Shown here: positions 33,938 to 43,725 of the stretch, one piece after another
Layout of the letters: each line of letters opens with the position of its first letter
Numbering within the stretch: the stretch's first letter is position 1
Source: Methanococcoides methylutens
Lineage (GTDB): Archaea; Halobacteriota; Methanosarcinia; Methanosarcinales; Methanosarcinaceae
Assembly: GCF_000765475.1 (NCBI RefSeq)
Contig: NZ_JRHO01000010.1
Location: forward strand, 172,966 to 236,965
Length of the DNA: 64,000 nt
Reading direction: 5' to 3'
Notes under the pieces: model-generated
The model's database searches: none
What the model was told of the DNA's origin: nothing
The model's input: the letters and a program-made list of their open reading frames with translations, nothing else
Program-made: the position numbers and the translations under genes

Positions 33938-35677
33938 TTGATAGAAACCAGAATTTTAATTGCCTTTTTCCTTTTGTACTGGGTCATTGTATCGATCCTT
34001 GATAAAAAAGGCATACTTGAGCGATATAACATCTCTACCTATGGTCCTGTACTTATGATAAGGACTCTCAGGGGCCAGAAACTGTTGGACTTCCTTGCAA
34101 AGCCTAAAAATGCGTGGAAGTTATTTGCGAATATTGGCATAATCCTTATGTTCATTGGCATGTTCGCCATGTTCCTCATTATAGTTGTATCAGATGTTGC
34201 CATGCTGTCTTCCATTGGGGATAATACACTTCCTGAACCGGGTAAGTTCAATGAGGCAAGGAACATTTTCCTAATACCGGGTGTAAATGAGTTCATACCT
34301 CTTTCCTGGGGTATTATTGCTTTGCTGGTAACACTTGTAGTACATGAGTTCTCACATGCGATCCTGTGTAGGGTAGAAGGCATCAGGGTCAAGTCCATGG
34401 GTATTCTGCTTGCTATAGTTCCTATCGGAGGCTTTGCCGAACCGGATGAGGAAGAGCTTTTCGGGGTAAGGGGGGAAGCTGATACTGATAAGATCACAAG
34501 TTCCACCGATGGTCCTATCGAGAGGAAGGTTCTGGGTATAGATAAAAAGCCAGATAATGGCAAAGTGGCCACAAGAGAACAAAGGGCACGGATACTGGCC
34601 GCCGGGGTTATGTCCAATTTTGTGGTTGCAGCAATTGCATTAATACTTTTGTTCGGTCCTGTCCTTGGAGCGATATCACCTCTTGGTGATGCTATGATAG
34701 TTAGTGTTACACCTGATTCTTCAGCAGATATTGCAGGACTTCAGGATAACATGGTCATCACCCAGATTGATGATACTCCGGTTGCGAACGTGAACGATAT
34801 TCTGCTTTATATGGATAATATTGAACCTGGTACTGTGGTGGAGGTGCATGCTGCCAAAGACCGGGTGGTCTCGGCCTATGATGTTCAGGTGGCAGAACCC
34901 GGCCTACAGGAAGCCAATGGGGTCTTTATAAACAATATTGTTCCGGATTCGCCCGCTGAAGCAGCGGGGATCGAGAAAGGAATGCTTATCATTAACATTG
35001 ATGGAACTCCAATAAATTCATCAGATGACTTCGTAGATTTCATGAGCTCAACAAAGGCCGGTCAGACGATCATGATAGAGGCTCTGGTGGGCGATGGTCC
35101 TGTGGAAGAAGCATCCTCTGCTTTCTTTGAAGTAGAGCTGGCTCCGGGTCAGGATGCTGCTTCTGAGAAAGGTTTCCTTGGTGTTTATTATAATGGACTG
35201 GAGATAACCTCTCTTGGCCTTACTGTGGGTGAGTTCCCTGCAAAGGCCTACCTTGAAGCCCTGCAGTCAATACCTTCATTGATGACAGGTTTTGTCGGCT
35301 GGATCATTCTTCTGGGACTTCCTATCGTGGGTTTTGCTGGTGAAGGCTTCCCTGGATTTAGTGGCACACTTGCCCAGTTCTACCATCCTGTTGGGTGGGG
35401 TGAACCTCTGGGTATCGGTGTGTTCTGGATCGCCAATACTTTGCTATGGGTCGGTTGGCTTAATTTCTATGTTGGCCTTTTCAACTGTCTTCCGGCAGTT
35501 CCATTAGATGGTGGTCATGTGTTCAAGGACTATCTCAGGTCCTTTGTTGGCAGGCTCGTATCGGATGAGGGAAGGGCAACAGAGATATCAGCAGCCATAG
35601 CCGCAACTTTCACATTTGTGATCCTCATATCCTTCCTGTTCATGATATTCGGACCATATATCGTACATGGGTTCTGA
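33938..35677 (+). CDS. Site-2 protease (membrane zinc metalloprotease) with PDZ domains
   Basis: A 579-residue M50-type protease. The zinc motif HEFSH is near residue 133, and the third ligand motif NCLPAVPLDGGH is near residue 527. Between them are two PDZ-like domains (ISPLGDAMIVSVTPDSSAD and VFINNIVPDSPAEAAGIEKG). It cuts membrane-bound substrates within the bilayer, usually in regulation or quality control. It starts at TTG 33938 with GGAG 7 nt upstream. Confidence 0.88.
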   Translation: MIETRILIAFFLLYWVIVSILDKKGILERYNISTYGPVLMIRTLRGQKLLDFLAKPKNAWKLFANIGIILMFIGMFAMFLIIVVSDVAMLSSIGDNTLPEPGKFNEARNIFLIPGVNEFIPLSWGIIALLVTLVVHEFSHAILCRVEGIRVKSMGILLAIVPIGGFAEPDEEELFGVRGEADTDKITSSTDGPIERKVLGIDKKPDNGKVATREQRARILAAGVMSNFVVAAIALILLFGPVLGAISPLGDAMIVSVTPDSSADIAGLQDNMVITQIDDTPVANVNDILLYMDNIEPGTVVEVHAAKDRVVSAYDVQVAEPGLQEANGVFINNIVPDSPAEAAGIEKGMLIINIDGTPINSSDDFVDFMSSTKAGQTIMIEALVGDGPVEEASSAFFEVELAPGQDAASEKGFLGVYYNGLEITSLGLTVGEFPAKAYLEALQSIPSLMTGFVGWIILLGLPIVGFAGEGFPGFSGTLAQFYHPVGWGEPLGIGVFWIANTLLWVGWLNFYVGLFNCLPAVPLDGGHVFKDYLRSFVGRLVSDEGRATEISAAIAATFTFVILISFLFMIFGPYIVHGF

Positions 35678-35784
35678 TGGTTACAACAGTTTGGAAGGCA
35701 TCAAGGGATCAATTATGAATTGATATGAAAGCATTATGAAAGTACTATGATACAACAAAACGTGGGAATCTAAGAGGTCGCGAG

Positions 35785-36789
35785 ATGAGATATCCAAAGT
35801 TCTTGAGTTCGTCGATTGCAGCTTATATTGCAATGTCGATCTTTGTCGTTTTGCTTTATATGGTGCTTTTCATAAATCTGATGGAATATGAGGGACAGCA
35901 TGAATATGCCAATCTGGCAAATTCCATCTATTGGGTTATGGCTTCCGTAACTACAGTTGGTTATGGTGATATTGTCTTCCATTCGATGATCGGTAAGATC
36001 TTTTCCATTATAGTCATGCTCTCAGGTATTCCTTTGTTCTTTGGAATTTTGATCACACTTGTCATCACTCCCTGGTTCGAGAAAACGATGAAACTTCCTC
36101 TTGCTGTCAAGGTTCCGAAAAAATATTCGGATCACATAATTGTCTGTGGGTATAATGCACTTGTGGAGACCCTGGTGGAGGAGTTCCAGGAGCAAAATAC
36201 AAGTTTTGTTATTGTATCAGAAGATGAAGATGCTCTGCGAATGTTATCCAGGAATAACATTCCCTGCATGTATGGTGATCCAAGCGATGAGGTCACTCTT
36301 GAGAATGCTAACATAAATTCTGCCCGCTTTCTCATTGCTAACCAGTCAGATAATGAAAATGCGAATATTGTTCTAACTGCTCGAAAAGTTAGTGATGTCA
36401 AGGTTATTGCTGTGGCAGAAGATGCTTCAAAGATAAAATACCTGAAATATGCTGGTGCTGATCGTGTCATATCACCAAAACTTGTACTGGGCAGGTTCTT
36501 TGCAAAAAAGGCAGTTGATCCCTTCCTTGGCGTACTTTTTGGTACTACTGAGTTCTTTGATGGGTGTAGCATCGTAGAGTTTCCTGTATACTCAAAAAGT
36601 GAATTGATCGGAAAAACTCTGGCACAGTCTACTATTAATGAAAAGACCGGAGCTACTGTCATAGGCTTAAGAAAAGGTGGGCAGCTAACTTTTAATATTC
36701 ATCCCGGTGATGTGATAAAAGATAATACTGTCATTCTTGCAGTAGGCAGCAAGGAACAGCTTCAGAAATTAGGCAAATTGACCGATTAA
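35785..36789 (+). CDS. MthK-like potassium channel with RCK domains
   Basis: 334 residues. Two membrane helices flank a pore loop with the K+ selectivity filter TVGYGD (near residue 57). RCK N- and C-domains follow (IIVCGYNALVETLVEEF; TrkA-C from about residue 250). It should be a ligand-gated K+ channel. It is followed 10 nt later by a soluble RCK protein, which probably assembles with it or regulates it. Confidence 0.88.
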   Translation: MRYPKFLSSSIAAYIAMSIFVVLLYMVLFINLMEYEGQHEYANLANSIYWVMASVTTVGYGDIVFHSMIGKIFSIIVMLSGIPLFFGILITLVITPWFEKTMKLPLAVKVPKKYSDHIIVCGYNALVETLVEEFQEQNTSFVIVSEDEDALRMLSRNNIPCMYGDPSDEVTLENANINSARFLIANQSDNENANIVLTARKVSDVKVIAVAEDASKIKYLKYAGADRVISPKLVLGRFFAKKAVDPFLGVLFGTTEFFDGCSIVEFPVYSKSELIGKTLAQSTINEKTGATVIGLRKGGQLTFNIHPGDVIKDNTVILAVGSKEQLQKLGKLTD

Positions 36790-36799
36790 AGGGCGCAAC

Positions 36800-37489
36800 A
36801 TGATGATAACAAATGAACATTTGATCTTACTTGGCTATGGCGATGTTGGTAAAAGTATAGTTGAGGTATTTGTTGACAATGATGTTAATTTCATCGTGGT
36901 CGATAAAAATGAAGCTGCATTATCAAATGTCAATTTTGACCACATCATTGGTGATGGGACTGATGAAGCTGTTCTCAAGCAGGCAGGTATTGAGAAGGCA
37001 TCTACGGTGATCATTACGTTGAATACTGATACCGAAGTTATCTTTGCAACTCTTATGGCACGCGGTCTGAAGCCTGATTGTATCATTTTCTCCCGTGCAA
37101 ATTCTGTGAATTCCATTGATAAGCTATACAAGGCCGGAGCGGATTACGTAGCTTCACTTTCCATCGTGTCTGGTCAGTTGCTTGCCAAGATCACATCCAA
37201 ATGCTCCCGTTCTGAATGCTATCAGCTTTATGAGGAGATCGTCCTCTATGAAGGTATCGAGATTGAAAAGTTCCAGCTCAAGGAAGGTTCCGGTATGGTT
37301 GGTAATAGTTTAGGAGAGCTTGATCTTGTAAATAAATTTGACTGCAAGATCATAGGTGTGGAAAGAAAAGGCTCAGTGACGGTCTCTCTTCCTTCTTCCT
37401 TCATACTGGAGGTAGGCGATACGATCGCCGTGGTTGGAAACAGGGAGCATGTCGAGAAGTTCAGGAATATCTTCCTTAAACAGGATTGA
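36800..37489 (+). CDS. trkA: TrkA-type RCK protein (NAD-binding, K+ regulation)
   Basis: A 229-residue soluble protein. The TrkA-N Rossmann domain (LILLGYGDVGKSIVEVF...VVDKNE) and TrkA-C domain (GSGMVGNSLGELDL...AVVGNREHVEKF) are both present. No membrane part is encoded. It likely forms a gating ring with the channel just upstream. A TrkH-partner role is the alternative, but no trkH is in the window. Confidence 0.85.
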   Translation: MMITNEHLILLGYGDVGKSIVEVFVDNDVNFIVVDKNEAALSNVNFDHIIGDGTDEAVLKQAGIEKASTVIITLNTDTEVIFATLMARGLKPDCIIFSRANSVNSIDKLYKAGADYVASLSIVSGQLLAKITSKCSRSECYQLYEEIVLYEGIEIEKFQLKEGSGMVGNSLGELDLVNKFDCKIIGVERKGSVTVSLPSSFILEVGDTIAVVGNREHVEKFRNIFLKQD

Positions 37490-37511
37490 GAATTTCGGTG
37501 GATATACATTT

Positions 37512-38288
37512 ATGGAGCTACTTTTCTATATTGCAATTGTTTTCTGCCTTTCCATCCTTTTCTCGTTCCTTGGAATGGGTGGTGCGATCATATATGTCCC
37601 TCTGTTATACTGGCTTGGGATGGACCTTTTGACAGCGATCGCAATTGCACTGTTGTTAAACGTGGTGACCACTTTTTCAGCATCGATCACTTATATTAAA
37701 AAGAGGATGGTGGATTTTCATACGGCTGCACCTTTTATATTATCCTCTGCAATAGCTGCACCATTTGGAGCTTTTATTTCACGATCTGTTCCTGATACTA
37801 CAACATTAAGCATATTCAGTCTGGTAGTTGCATTGGCAGGGTTCATTGTTATATTTTCAAAGAGAATCTGCCATTCGGAATGTGGGTCGAAGGCCAGCTG
37901 GAAAGCACGTTTTATTATCGGTATCATTCTGGGCTTGTTTATCGGAACAGTTGCAGGAATGCTGGGCATTGGTGGCGGTACATTCCTGGTTCCTGTCTTG
38001 TTGCTTCTGGGATTTGGAATTAAGAGTGCACCTGCAACATCCGCATTAGTAGTTCTCTTCTCATCTCTTTCCGGATTTCTCTCACACATCGGTAGTTTAC
38101 AGATCGATCTTTCACTTCTTGCTGCCATGGGATTTACGGCATTGGTAGGTGGGCAGATAGGTTCAAGGCTGATGTATCTTCGGAATGATAAGCTTCGTTT
38201 ATTCTTTGAACAGTATTTCAGTAAGATACTCGGTATAGTGCTACTGCTGATAGCAGTGATGCTACAATACTCTCTTATTGGTAAATAA
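37512..38288 (+). CDS. TauE/SafE (DUF81) family permease
   Basis: A 259-residue membrane protein with about eight helices. It has the paired family motifs FSFLGMGGAIIYVPLL and GTVAGMLGIGGGTFLVPVLL near the starts of its two halves. The family transports anions such as sulfite, sulfoacetate or other organosulfur compounds; the substrate here is unknown. The ATG at 37512 lies 22 nt after trkA, with GGTGGAT upstream, so it may belong to the same transcript. Confidence 0.82.
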   Translation: MELLFYIAIVFCLSILFSFLGMGGAIIYVPLLYWLGMDLLTAIAIALLLNVVTTFSASITYIKKRMVDFHTAAPFILSSAIAAPFGAFISRSVPDTTTLSIFSLVVALAGFIVIFSKRICHSECGSKASWKARFIIGIILGLFIGTVAGMLGIGGGTFLVPVLLLLGFGIKSAPATSALVVLFSSLSGFLSHIGSLQIDLSLLAAMGFTALVGGQIGSRLMYLRNDKLRLFFEQYFSKILGIVLLLIAVMLQYSLIGK

Positions 38289-38294
38289 AGATAA

Positions 38295-38363
38295 GGGAAT
38301 ATGGCTGTGGGGGTGGAAGGTATGGAAATATGGCTGAGAAAGAGGGATTAGGGAATATGGCTG
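38295..38363 (+). repeat. Three spaced copies of a 13-bp motif
   Basis: GGGAATATGGCTG occurs at 38295 and 38351, and GGAAATATGGCTG at 38324, giving a 27-29 bp period with purine-rich spacers. It lies between the TauE stop and tRNA-Arg. No ORF is present. Confidence 0.7.
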
Positions 38364-38423
38364 GTAAGAAGTGTGATGTGTAAGGTCAGGATGACAAGAA
38401 CCTGAAATTTTGCTCAATGCTTT

Positions 38424-38442
38424 CCTTTCTATGATAGAAAGG
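38424..38442 (+). terminator. Perfect 8-bp hairpin
   Basis: CCTTTCTA-TGA-TAGAAAGG forms a perfect stem with a 3-nt loop, 136 nt after the permease stop and just before a TATA-like TTTAATAC. It could terminate upstream transcription or act as an operator for tRNA-Arg. Confidence 0.45.
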
Positions 38443-38488
38443 TTTAATACGAAACATCACAATGATACAACGCAATTCTAAGTTGTAT

Positions 38489-38583
38489 GGGCCCGTAGGG
38501 TAGCCAGGACATCCTCATGGGCTTCGAAGTGGATTATTCCGCGAAGAGACCCATTGACCCGCGTTCGAATCGCGGCGGGCCCG
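38489..38583 (+). tRNA. tRNA-Arg(UCG) with a 21-nt intron
   Basis: The acceptor stem is GGGCCCG/CGGGCCC, discriminator G, and the T arm is CCGCG-TTCGAAT-CGCGG. The anticodon stem ATGGG/CCCAT encloses CTTCGA, intron 38528-38548, then A. Anticodon is TCG. The intron sits at the canonical 37/38 site and forms a textbook bulge-helix-bulge: a CTTC/GAAG core with 3-nt bulges GAA and AGA, and an intronic stem GTGGA-TTAT-TCCGC. Splicing by the archaeal endonuclease is expected. Confidence 0.93.
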
Positions 38584-38666
38584 TATTTTTTACTTCATTT
38601 TTGATCTCTACTTAATTTTTAGGTTCTTATCAAAAACTTATAATGTTTTGAAGCTCATTACTATTT

Positions 38667-39524
38667 ATGAGCATTGGACTAAAAGAAGGGATCAGTAAGT
38701 TCCATTTTTTTAATGTAAACTGGAAGGATCTGGATATTTTTCTTTTATTTCTTTTTATGCCATCTCTTTTGATGATGTTCTTTTTCCTTCCTGATTATAT
38801 GAAGCTCGATCATTTCATTCTCTTTCCATTGGATCCAAAGGTCGAAACACTTTTTCTGTCCAACTATGTCCATTCTTCATATTCTCATTTGATGGAGAAT
38901 GTGGTCTTTTATCTGATCGTCATGTTCCTGATCATTAATTTTGAAACCGACAGGAAATTTTTCATCATATCATTTTTGTTATTTTCTTTCGTCCTTCCAT
39001 TTATTGTCTCATTTTCAATGATATATTTTATAGACCTTCCATTCCCTGTTCAGGGATATTCAGGAGTTGTAAGTGCACTGGTAGCTTACCTGATGTTTGC
39101 TTTTTACAGGTATTGCAAAAAGTATTATTGTCCTAACATAGGGCACGAGTTCATCTATTTTTTGATATTTTTGAACCTTTTCCTGGTGCTTTTTAATTTG
39201 AATACCTCTATTTTCATGTATATGGGAATATCTATACTTTTACTGGTAACTGCTTATGCCAATCGTCCGTTATTTGATTGTATTTCCCTGAAACTCCATT
39301 CATTTTGTGGATCAAACATAAAGCACGGCTCCTCGAATTTTATTCTCCTCTATATCGGACTTGTTTATCTCGTTCTTGCATATTTTCTGATGGGTCTGCC
39401 ATTACTGATCCCAGAAAACATCATAAATGAAACAGGAATTGTAAACAGTCTGGGGCATTATACGGGCTATGTATTTGGATTAATGTCCGCTCTTATGCTT
39501 GAACAGGTAAATAAGATAATTTAA
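38667..39524 (+). CDS. Rhomboid-like intramembrane protease
   Basis: A 285-residue membrane protein with about seven to eight helices. Rhomboid marks are HSSYSHLMENVVFYL (H...N oxyanion region, near residue 70), the catalytic-type GYSGVVSAL (near 130) and a late histidine in SLGHYTGYVFGL (near 267). The Ser-His dyad is thus present. It is monocistronic, downstream of tRNA-Arg. The low sequence conservation outside these motifs keeps confidence moderate. Confidence 0.7.
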   Translation: MSIGLKEGISKFHFFNVNWKDLDIFLLFLFMPSLLMMFFFLPDYMKLDHFILFPLDPKVETLFLSNYVHSSYSHLMENVVFYLIVMFLIINFETDRKFFIISFLLFSFVLPFIVSFSMIYFIDLPFPVQGYSGVVSALVAYLMFAFYRYCKKYYCPNIGHEFIYFLIFLNLFLVLFNLNTSIFMYMGISILLLVTAYANRPLFDCISLKLHSFCGSNIKHGSSNFILLYIGLVYLVLAYFLMGLPLLIPENIINETGIVNSLGHYTGYVFGLMSALMLEQVNKII

Positions 39525-39602
39525 AAAAGAAATTTCCCGGATATTTCCGGGAAGATTTATGGGATATTTAATTTTAAGTCTGAAATATTATTATCTTATA
39601 TT

Positions 39603-41225
39603 TTATTCTGTCATATCGATCTCAAAAGCAACTATCGGCTGGCCAAGACCAAAGTTGACAATAACTCCCGGATAGAGTTCTCCCATTACACCGACCTTCT
39701 TACCATCGACAATGATGTCAGCACGCCTGCCTTCGATAAATGCAGGATCTGTTGATTCGGTGACCTCGTATTGAATATCTCTCTCCCTCATCACAGCGTC
39801 CAGGACTTCCCTGATCTCGGTGAAGTTTGCCTGCGCATGGATGGAGGCCGCTGAAAGGTGAAGCCTGTTCTTTGCATTCACAACAACTTCTCCTACTTCA
39901 AAGATGCGCTGTGGAAGCTCATGGTGCTGGTTCAGGGAGAATATCTCTATGAGGTTTGGTAATATGGTTGTGCGGACCATTGTCTGGTCTTCGCTTATAG
40001 GGTGAAGCACGAATGTAACATCATCTGTCTCTTCACGTCCCATCCACTCAAAGTGCACTTTCTGGCTGGTGAGTGTAAAAGGCATGACCTCTGAATATCC
40101 CAGGCTTACCATTATCTCACGCATTGCTCCTCTGGTAAGGGATATTGGATGTGCGCTTCCTATGGTGGCATTCTTTGGGAATTTGCTCTGGATCTTGTCA
40201 AATCCATATCCGATGGCAATATCCTCGATCACGTCAAAATTGTGCAATATATCTGCCCTGTAGGAAGGGACCATGATGTCGAAGTTCTCTCCGTCATCAG
40301 AAAGGCTTGCACCGAATCCCATTCTTTCCAGCTCGTTGATTATCTCCTTATTAGTAAGTTCCACGCCTATTAGCGAATCGATCTCTGATCTTGGAAGTTT
40401 GAGGTCGCGAGCTGTCATGTCAGGAGTGATCTTTTCAGTTCCATCCGGATGGATGATCTTCACCGATTCGACCTTGCCACCTCTTTCTGCAAGTGCGGTC
40501 ACTACGATGTTAAGTGCAGTGTAAACTGCATCTCCCAGACCGGTCACATCAATGAACAGGTCAGTAGTGCTTTCTTCTACTCTTGTAAGCGTTCCATTGA
40601 TGATTGGAGGGAATGAAAGTACATTTTCCTTTGAATCAGTTATCAATGGGTATTTTTCCATTCCTTCAAGGATGTCGGCAAAGCGTATTCCCTTTGGATG
40701 CTCCACAAGGATCTCATCCATTGTCATTGGTTCTGTAAAGTCAAGAGGTACGAATTTGTAATCCGGGTCAACAGCCTGATATTTGAATGGCGGGGTGATA
40801 CTTGCCATGTCGTGAACGCCGATGGAAACTTTCTTCCTGTTCCTTCCAAGTCCCCAGTGTAGGGATTCCTGGAGGTCCATCAGGGATTTAATGGAGCTGG
40901 ATGTGAAGTTTATTCCCCTTACAACCGCACAGCCAAGTACCGGGCGGACATTTTCGATCTGATCATCAAGCTCTATCGTAATGTCTGATGGTGTCACATC
41001 ATACTGACAAAGCCCGATATCGATGTTCATAAATCCGCGCATGGCTCTTGCCACTCCTTCCACACTGTAAAGGTCAGGGCGGTCAGGGAAGAACTCAATG
41101 TCTATGGATTCTTTTTCGATACGTTCGATGTCTGCACCTATCATTGGTACGCGGTCAATGATCGTGTCCTTGTCTGAACGTGTGAGTGATTCCAGATCCT
41201 CATATTGTAAGGTAATTATTGGCAT
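39603..41225 (-). CDS. pheT: Phenylalanyl-tRNA synthetase beta subunit
   Basis: A 540-residue archaeal-type PheRS beta chain. The B3/4 editing domain ([28 protein letters not shown]), the B5 domain and the catalytic-like C-terminal domain ([25 protein letters not shown]) are visible. It pairs with PheS to charge tRNA-Phe; pheS is not adjacent here. The ATG at 41225 ([14 protein letters not shown]) with GGAG upstream is preferred to the longer start at 41246. Confidence 0.92.
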   Translation of the reverse strand: MPIITLQYEDLESLTRSDKDTIIDRVPMIGADIERIEKESIDIEFFPDRPDLYSVEGVARAMRGFMNIDIGLCQYDVTPSDITIELDDQIENVRPVLGCAVVRGINFTSSSIKSLMDLQESLHWGLGRNRKKVSIGVHDMASITPPFKYQAVDPDYKFVPLDFTEPMTMDEILVEHPKGIRFADILEGMEKYPLITDSKENVLSFPPIINGTLTRVEESTTDLFIDVTGLGDAVYTALNIVVTALAERGGKVESVKIIHPDGTEKITPDMTARDLKLPRSEIDSLIGVELTNKEIINELERMGFGASLSDDGENFDIMVPSYRADILHNFDVIEDIAIGYGFDKIQSKFPKNATIGSAHPISLTRGAMREIMVSLGYSEVMPFTLTSQKVHFEWMGREETDDVTFVLHPISEDQTMVRTTILPNLIEIFSLNQHHELPQRIFEVGEVVVNAKNRLHLSAASIHAQANFTEIREVLDAVMRERDIQYEVTESTDPAFIEGRRADIIVDGKKVGVMGELYPGVIVNFGLGQPIVAFEIDMTE

Positions 41226-41367
41226 GTGGGATATCTCCGTGGTCATGTTATATGACCATTAGCAATTTGAACCGATAATAGAACGAACATGTGTAGCTTT
41301 TGATTTAATATTTGTCATCAATTTTCTTTGTAATGTACTCATTTAAATGCAATAAGTTTAATAATAG

Positions 41368-41411
41368 ATAATGATAATTATCATTATGATAATAGGTCAC
41401 ACCATCTGTGG
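41368..41411 (+). promoter_or_regulatory. 20-bp perfect palindrome and shared element before the second Tad-like operon
   Basis: 41368-41387 is a perfect palindrome whose half-site is ATAATGATAA. It resembles metal-regulator (Fur/DtxR-type) boxes in composition. The 11-bp core at 41371-41381 and ATCTGTGG at 41404-41411 match elements 31-33 bp apart upstream of the first Tad-like operon. The gene starts 33 nt further on. Confidence 0.6.
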
Positions 41412-41444
41412 CTATCATATGCACAGACCTCTTGCGGTGTAACA

Positions 41445-43694
41445 ATGGCAAAAAAGGCAGAAGATAATCTGAATGGCGACAAGTTGAATGGCATTGAAGA
41501 TGCTGATCATAAAACTGTCGTAGGGAAAGACTCTGATGAGGCTAATGAAGGTGAGGACCTTAGCGACAAGCTATCCGAATTTCACAATAGTAATGAAATT
41601 AATGAAGAAGACCTTGAAGCGGTTATTTTAACACCAAGAAGCAGATCAAGAAATAGTTTTGCTAATCCTGAAAGGAACAGTTTTGATAATGGTGATGAGG
41701 ATCTTAATGTCCTTCTGCCAAGGTCAGAGAACTTTGGCCGTCCTGAGAAAGAATTCAGGTCCAACCTGGAGGACTGGAAACCGAAAAGTGGTTATCCTGA
41801 GGGCTTTGAACCTGTTAGCATTGACCCGGAAGAATTCGAATTATCTACAGGTAGGCAGCAAAGTGCGACAGAAACTGTCCCGAAAATGCACATTGAACTT
41901 ACAGAAGACGGCAGTGGGGATAACGGGAGCCCGGAGGGTCTTCATCTTGCCGGAGAACCGGTAGGGAAAGAGAGCAACGAACCGGAAGAACAAGTTCCGG
42001 AACTTTCAGATGCTTTCGGAGAAGGTGGAGTCGAAAACATTGATGCTGAAAGAGGTATTTCTGCCGAAGATCTTCAGGAAGACCCTGTCCCTGCAGATGA
42101 TGGGGAATCCGTTTCTGCTGAAAAGATCGGCTTTAAGGAAAAAATAAAGAACCTCTTCAGAAGAGAAAATGAAGAGGTAGAACCCTATGATCCGGAAGTC
42201 CATGGCATCCTTTCCGAATTTACAGGGGTTGAGGGCTATGAAGAAATCGAACGTTACTGGACCTCTGAACCGTATGTTTTTATTGTAATTCTTTACAATG
42301 AAGATCGAAATGATCATATCTATTATGTGGTCGAGCCTTCACTGTCTGACTTTGAGCAGGTCTTCCTGACCGAAATAAAGGACCGTCTTCATAATGAGCT
42401 TCTGGTAGAAGATATTGATGAAACTGAAGACAAGGAAGAAGTGCTTGAAAAAGAGATCCGTGAAATTATCAAGGACTATGCTATCGAAATAACTCCTGCA
42501 ATGCTTGAGAAGGTATTTTATTACATTAAGCGTGATTTCATCAAATTTGGTAAGATCGATCCATTGATGAATGATAGTTCAATAGAAGATGTTTCCGGTA
42601 ATGGTCACAGTAAGCCAATCTTCCTTTATCACCGTGCTTATCAGAATATTGCTACTAACATTATTTTTGAAGAAAAAGAACTTGATTCTTTCATTATCCA
42701 GCTTGCACAGAAGAGTGGTAAGCATATCTCAGTGGCAGATCCGATGGTTGATGCCACTATGCCGGATGGTTCAAGGATACAGATGACACTTGGTGTCAGT
42801 GTTACAACCCATGGTAGTACATTTACTATCAGGAAGTTCAGCGAGGATCCTATCACTCCGGTAGACCTCCTGAAGTGGGGAACATTCTCTCCGGAATGTA
42901 TGGCATATCTTTGGTTATGCATTGAGAATAACAAGAGCCTGATCTATGCCGGTGGTACTGCATCCGGTAAGACTTCTTCACTGAATGCTGTATCTCTGTT
43001 TATCCCCGAAAAAGCTAAGATAATAAGTCTTGAAGATACAAGGGAATTGAAATTGCCTCATCCAAATTGGATCCCTGGTATGACCAGAGATTCCTTCACC
43101 GCAGATGATCGTGGTTCTGTGGATATGTATGATCTTCTAAAGGCTGCATTACGTCAGCGTCCGGAATATCTCCTTGTCGGGGAAGTTCGTGGTAAAGAAG
43201 CTCTGACACTTTTCCAGGCAATGTCCACAGGACATACTACCTTCTCTACAATGCATGCAGATTCAGTTCCATCTGCTATCCACAGGCTTGAGAACCCGCC
43301 TATAAGTGTGCCGCGTAATATGATACAGGCTCTGGACATAATGTGTATTCAGGCACAGACCTATTCCATGGGCAAGCGTGTCAGAAGGAATCTGAAAGTT
43401 GTAGAGATCATTGATATTGATCCAAATACTCGAAATGTCAGGACCAATGATGTTTTTGCGTGGGATTCTTCGACCGATACCTTCAACAGGACAGGTGATT
43501 CAAAAGCTTTGATGGATATCCGTATGAGGAGAGGCTGGGGTGCAATGGATGTCAACAGGGAACTGGCAAACCGGCAGCGTATACTGGAATATATGGTGGA
43601 TAATGATATTGAGGATTTTAAGCAGATCTCTGGTATTATTAATGCTTATCAATCCACGCCGGAAAAAGTTTTGAAGGAACTTGATCTGCTATAA
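41445..43694 (+). CDS. Tad/archaeal type IV pilus-like secretion ATPase, second copy
   Basis: A 749-residue paralogue of the ATPase at 27474. The acidic N-terminal region is longer (about 230 residues, likely disordered). The conserved part begins at EEVEPYDPEVHGILSEF. The core has GGTASGKTSSLNA, SLEDTRELKLPHPNWIPG, LRQRPEYLLVGEVRG and TFSTMHADSVPSAIHRLENPP. GGTG precedes the ATG by 6 nt. It is followed by a single fused platform protein. Confidence 0.88.
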   Translation: MAKKAEDNLNGDKLNGIEDADHKTVVGKDSDEANEGEDLSDKLSEFHNSNEINEEDLEAVILTPRSRSRNSFANPERNSFDNGDEDLNVLLPRSENFGRPEKEFRSNLEDWKPKSGYPEGFEPVSIDPEEFELSTGRQQSATETVPKMHIELTEDGSGDNGSPEGLHLAGEPVGKESNEPEEQVPELSDAFGEGGVENIDAERGISAEDLQEDPVPADDGESVSAEKIGFKEKIKNLFRRENEEVEPYDPEVHGILSEFTGVEGYEEIERYWTSEPYVFIVILYNEDRNDHIYYVVEPSLSDFEQVFLTEIKDRLHNELLVEDIDETEDKEEVLEKEIREIIKDYAIEITPAMLEKVFYYIKRDFIKFGKIDPLMNDSSIEDVSGNGHSKPIFLYHRAYQNIATNIIFEEKELDSFIIQLAQKSGKHISVADPMVDATMPDGSRIQMTLGVSVTTHGSTFTIRKFSEDPITPVDLLKWGTFSPECMAYLWLCIENNKSLIYAGGTASGKTSSLNAVSLFIPEKAKIISLEDTRELKLPHPNWIPGMTRDSFTADDRGSVDMYDLLKAALRQRPEYLLVGEVRGKEALTLFQAMSTGHTTFSTMHADSVPSAIHRLENPPISVPRNMIQALDIMCIQAQTYSMGKRVRRNLKVVEIIDIDPNTRNVRTNDVFAWDSSTDTFNRTGDSKALMDIRMRRGWGAMDVNRELANRQRILEYMVDNDIEDFKQISGIINAYQSTPEKVLKELDLL

Positions 43695-43725
43695 CGTTCT
43701 TTGGAGTGGTAAGGTGACAGAAGAT

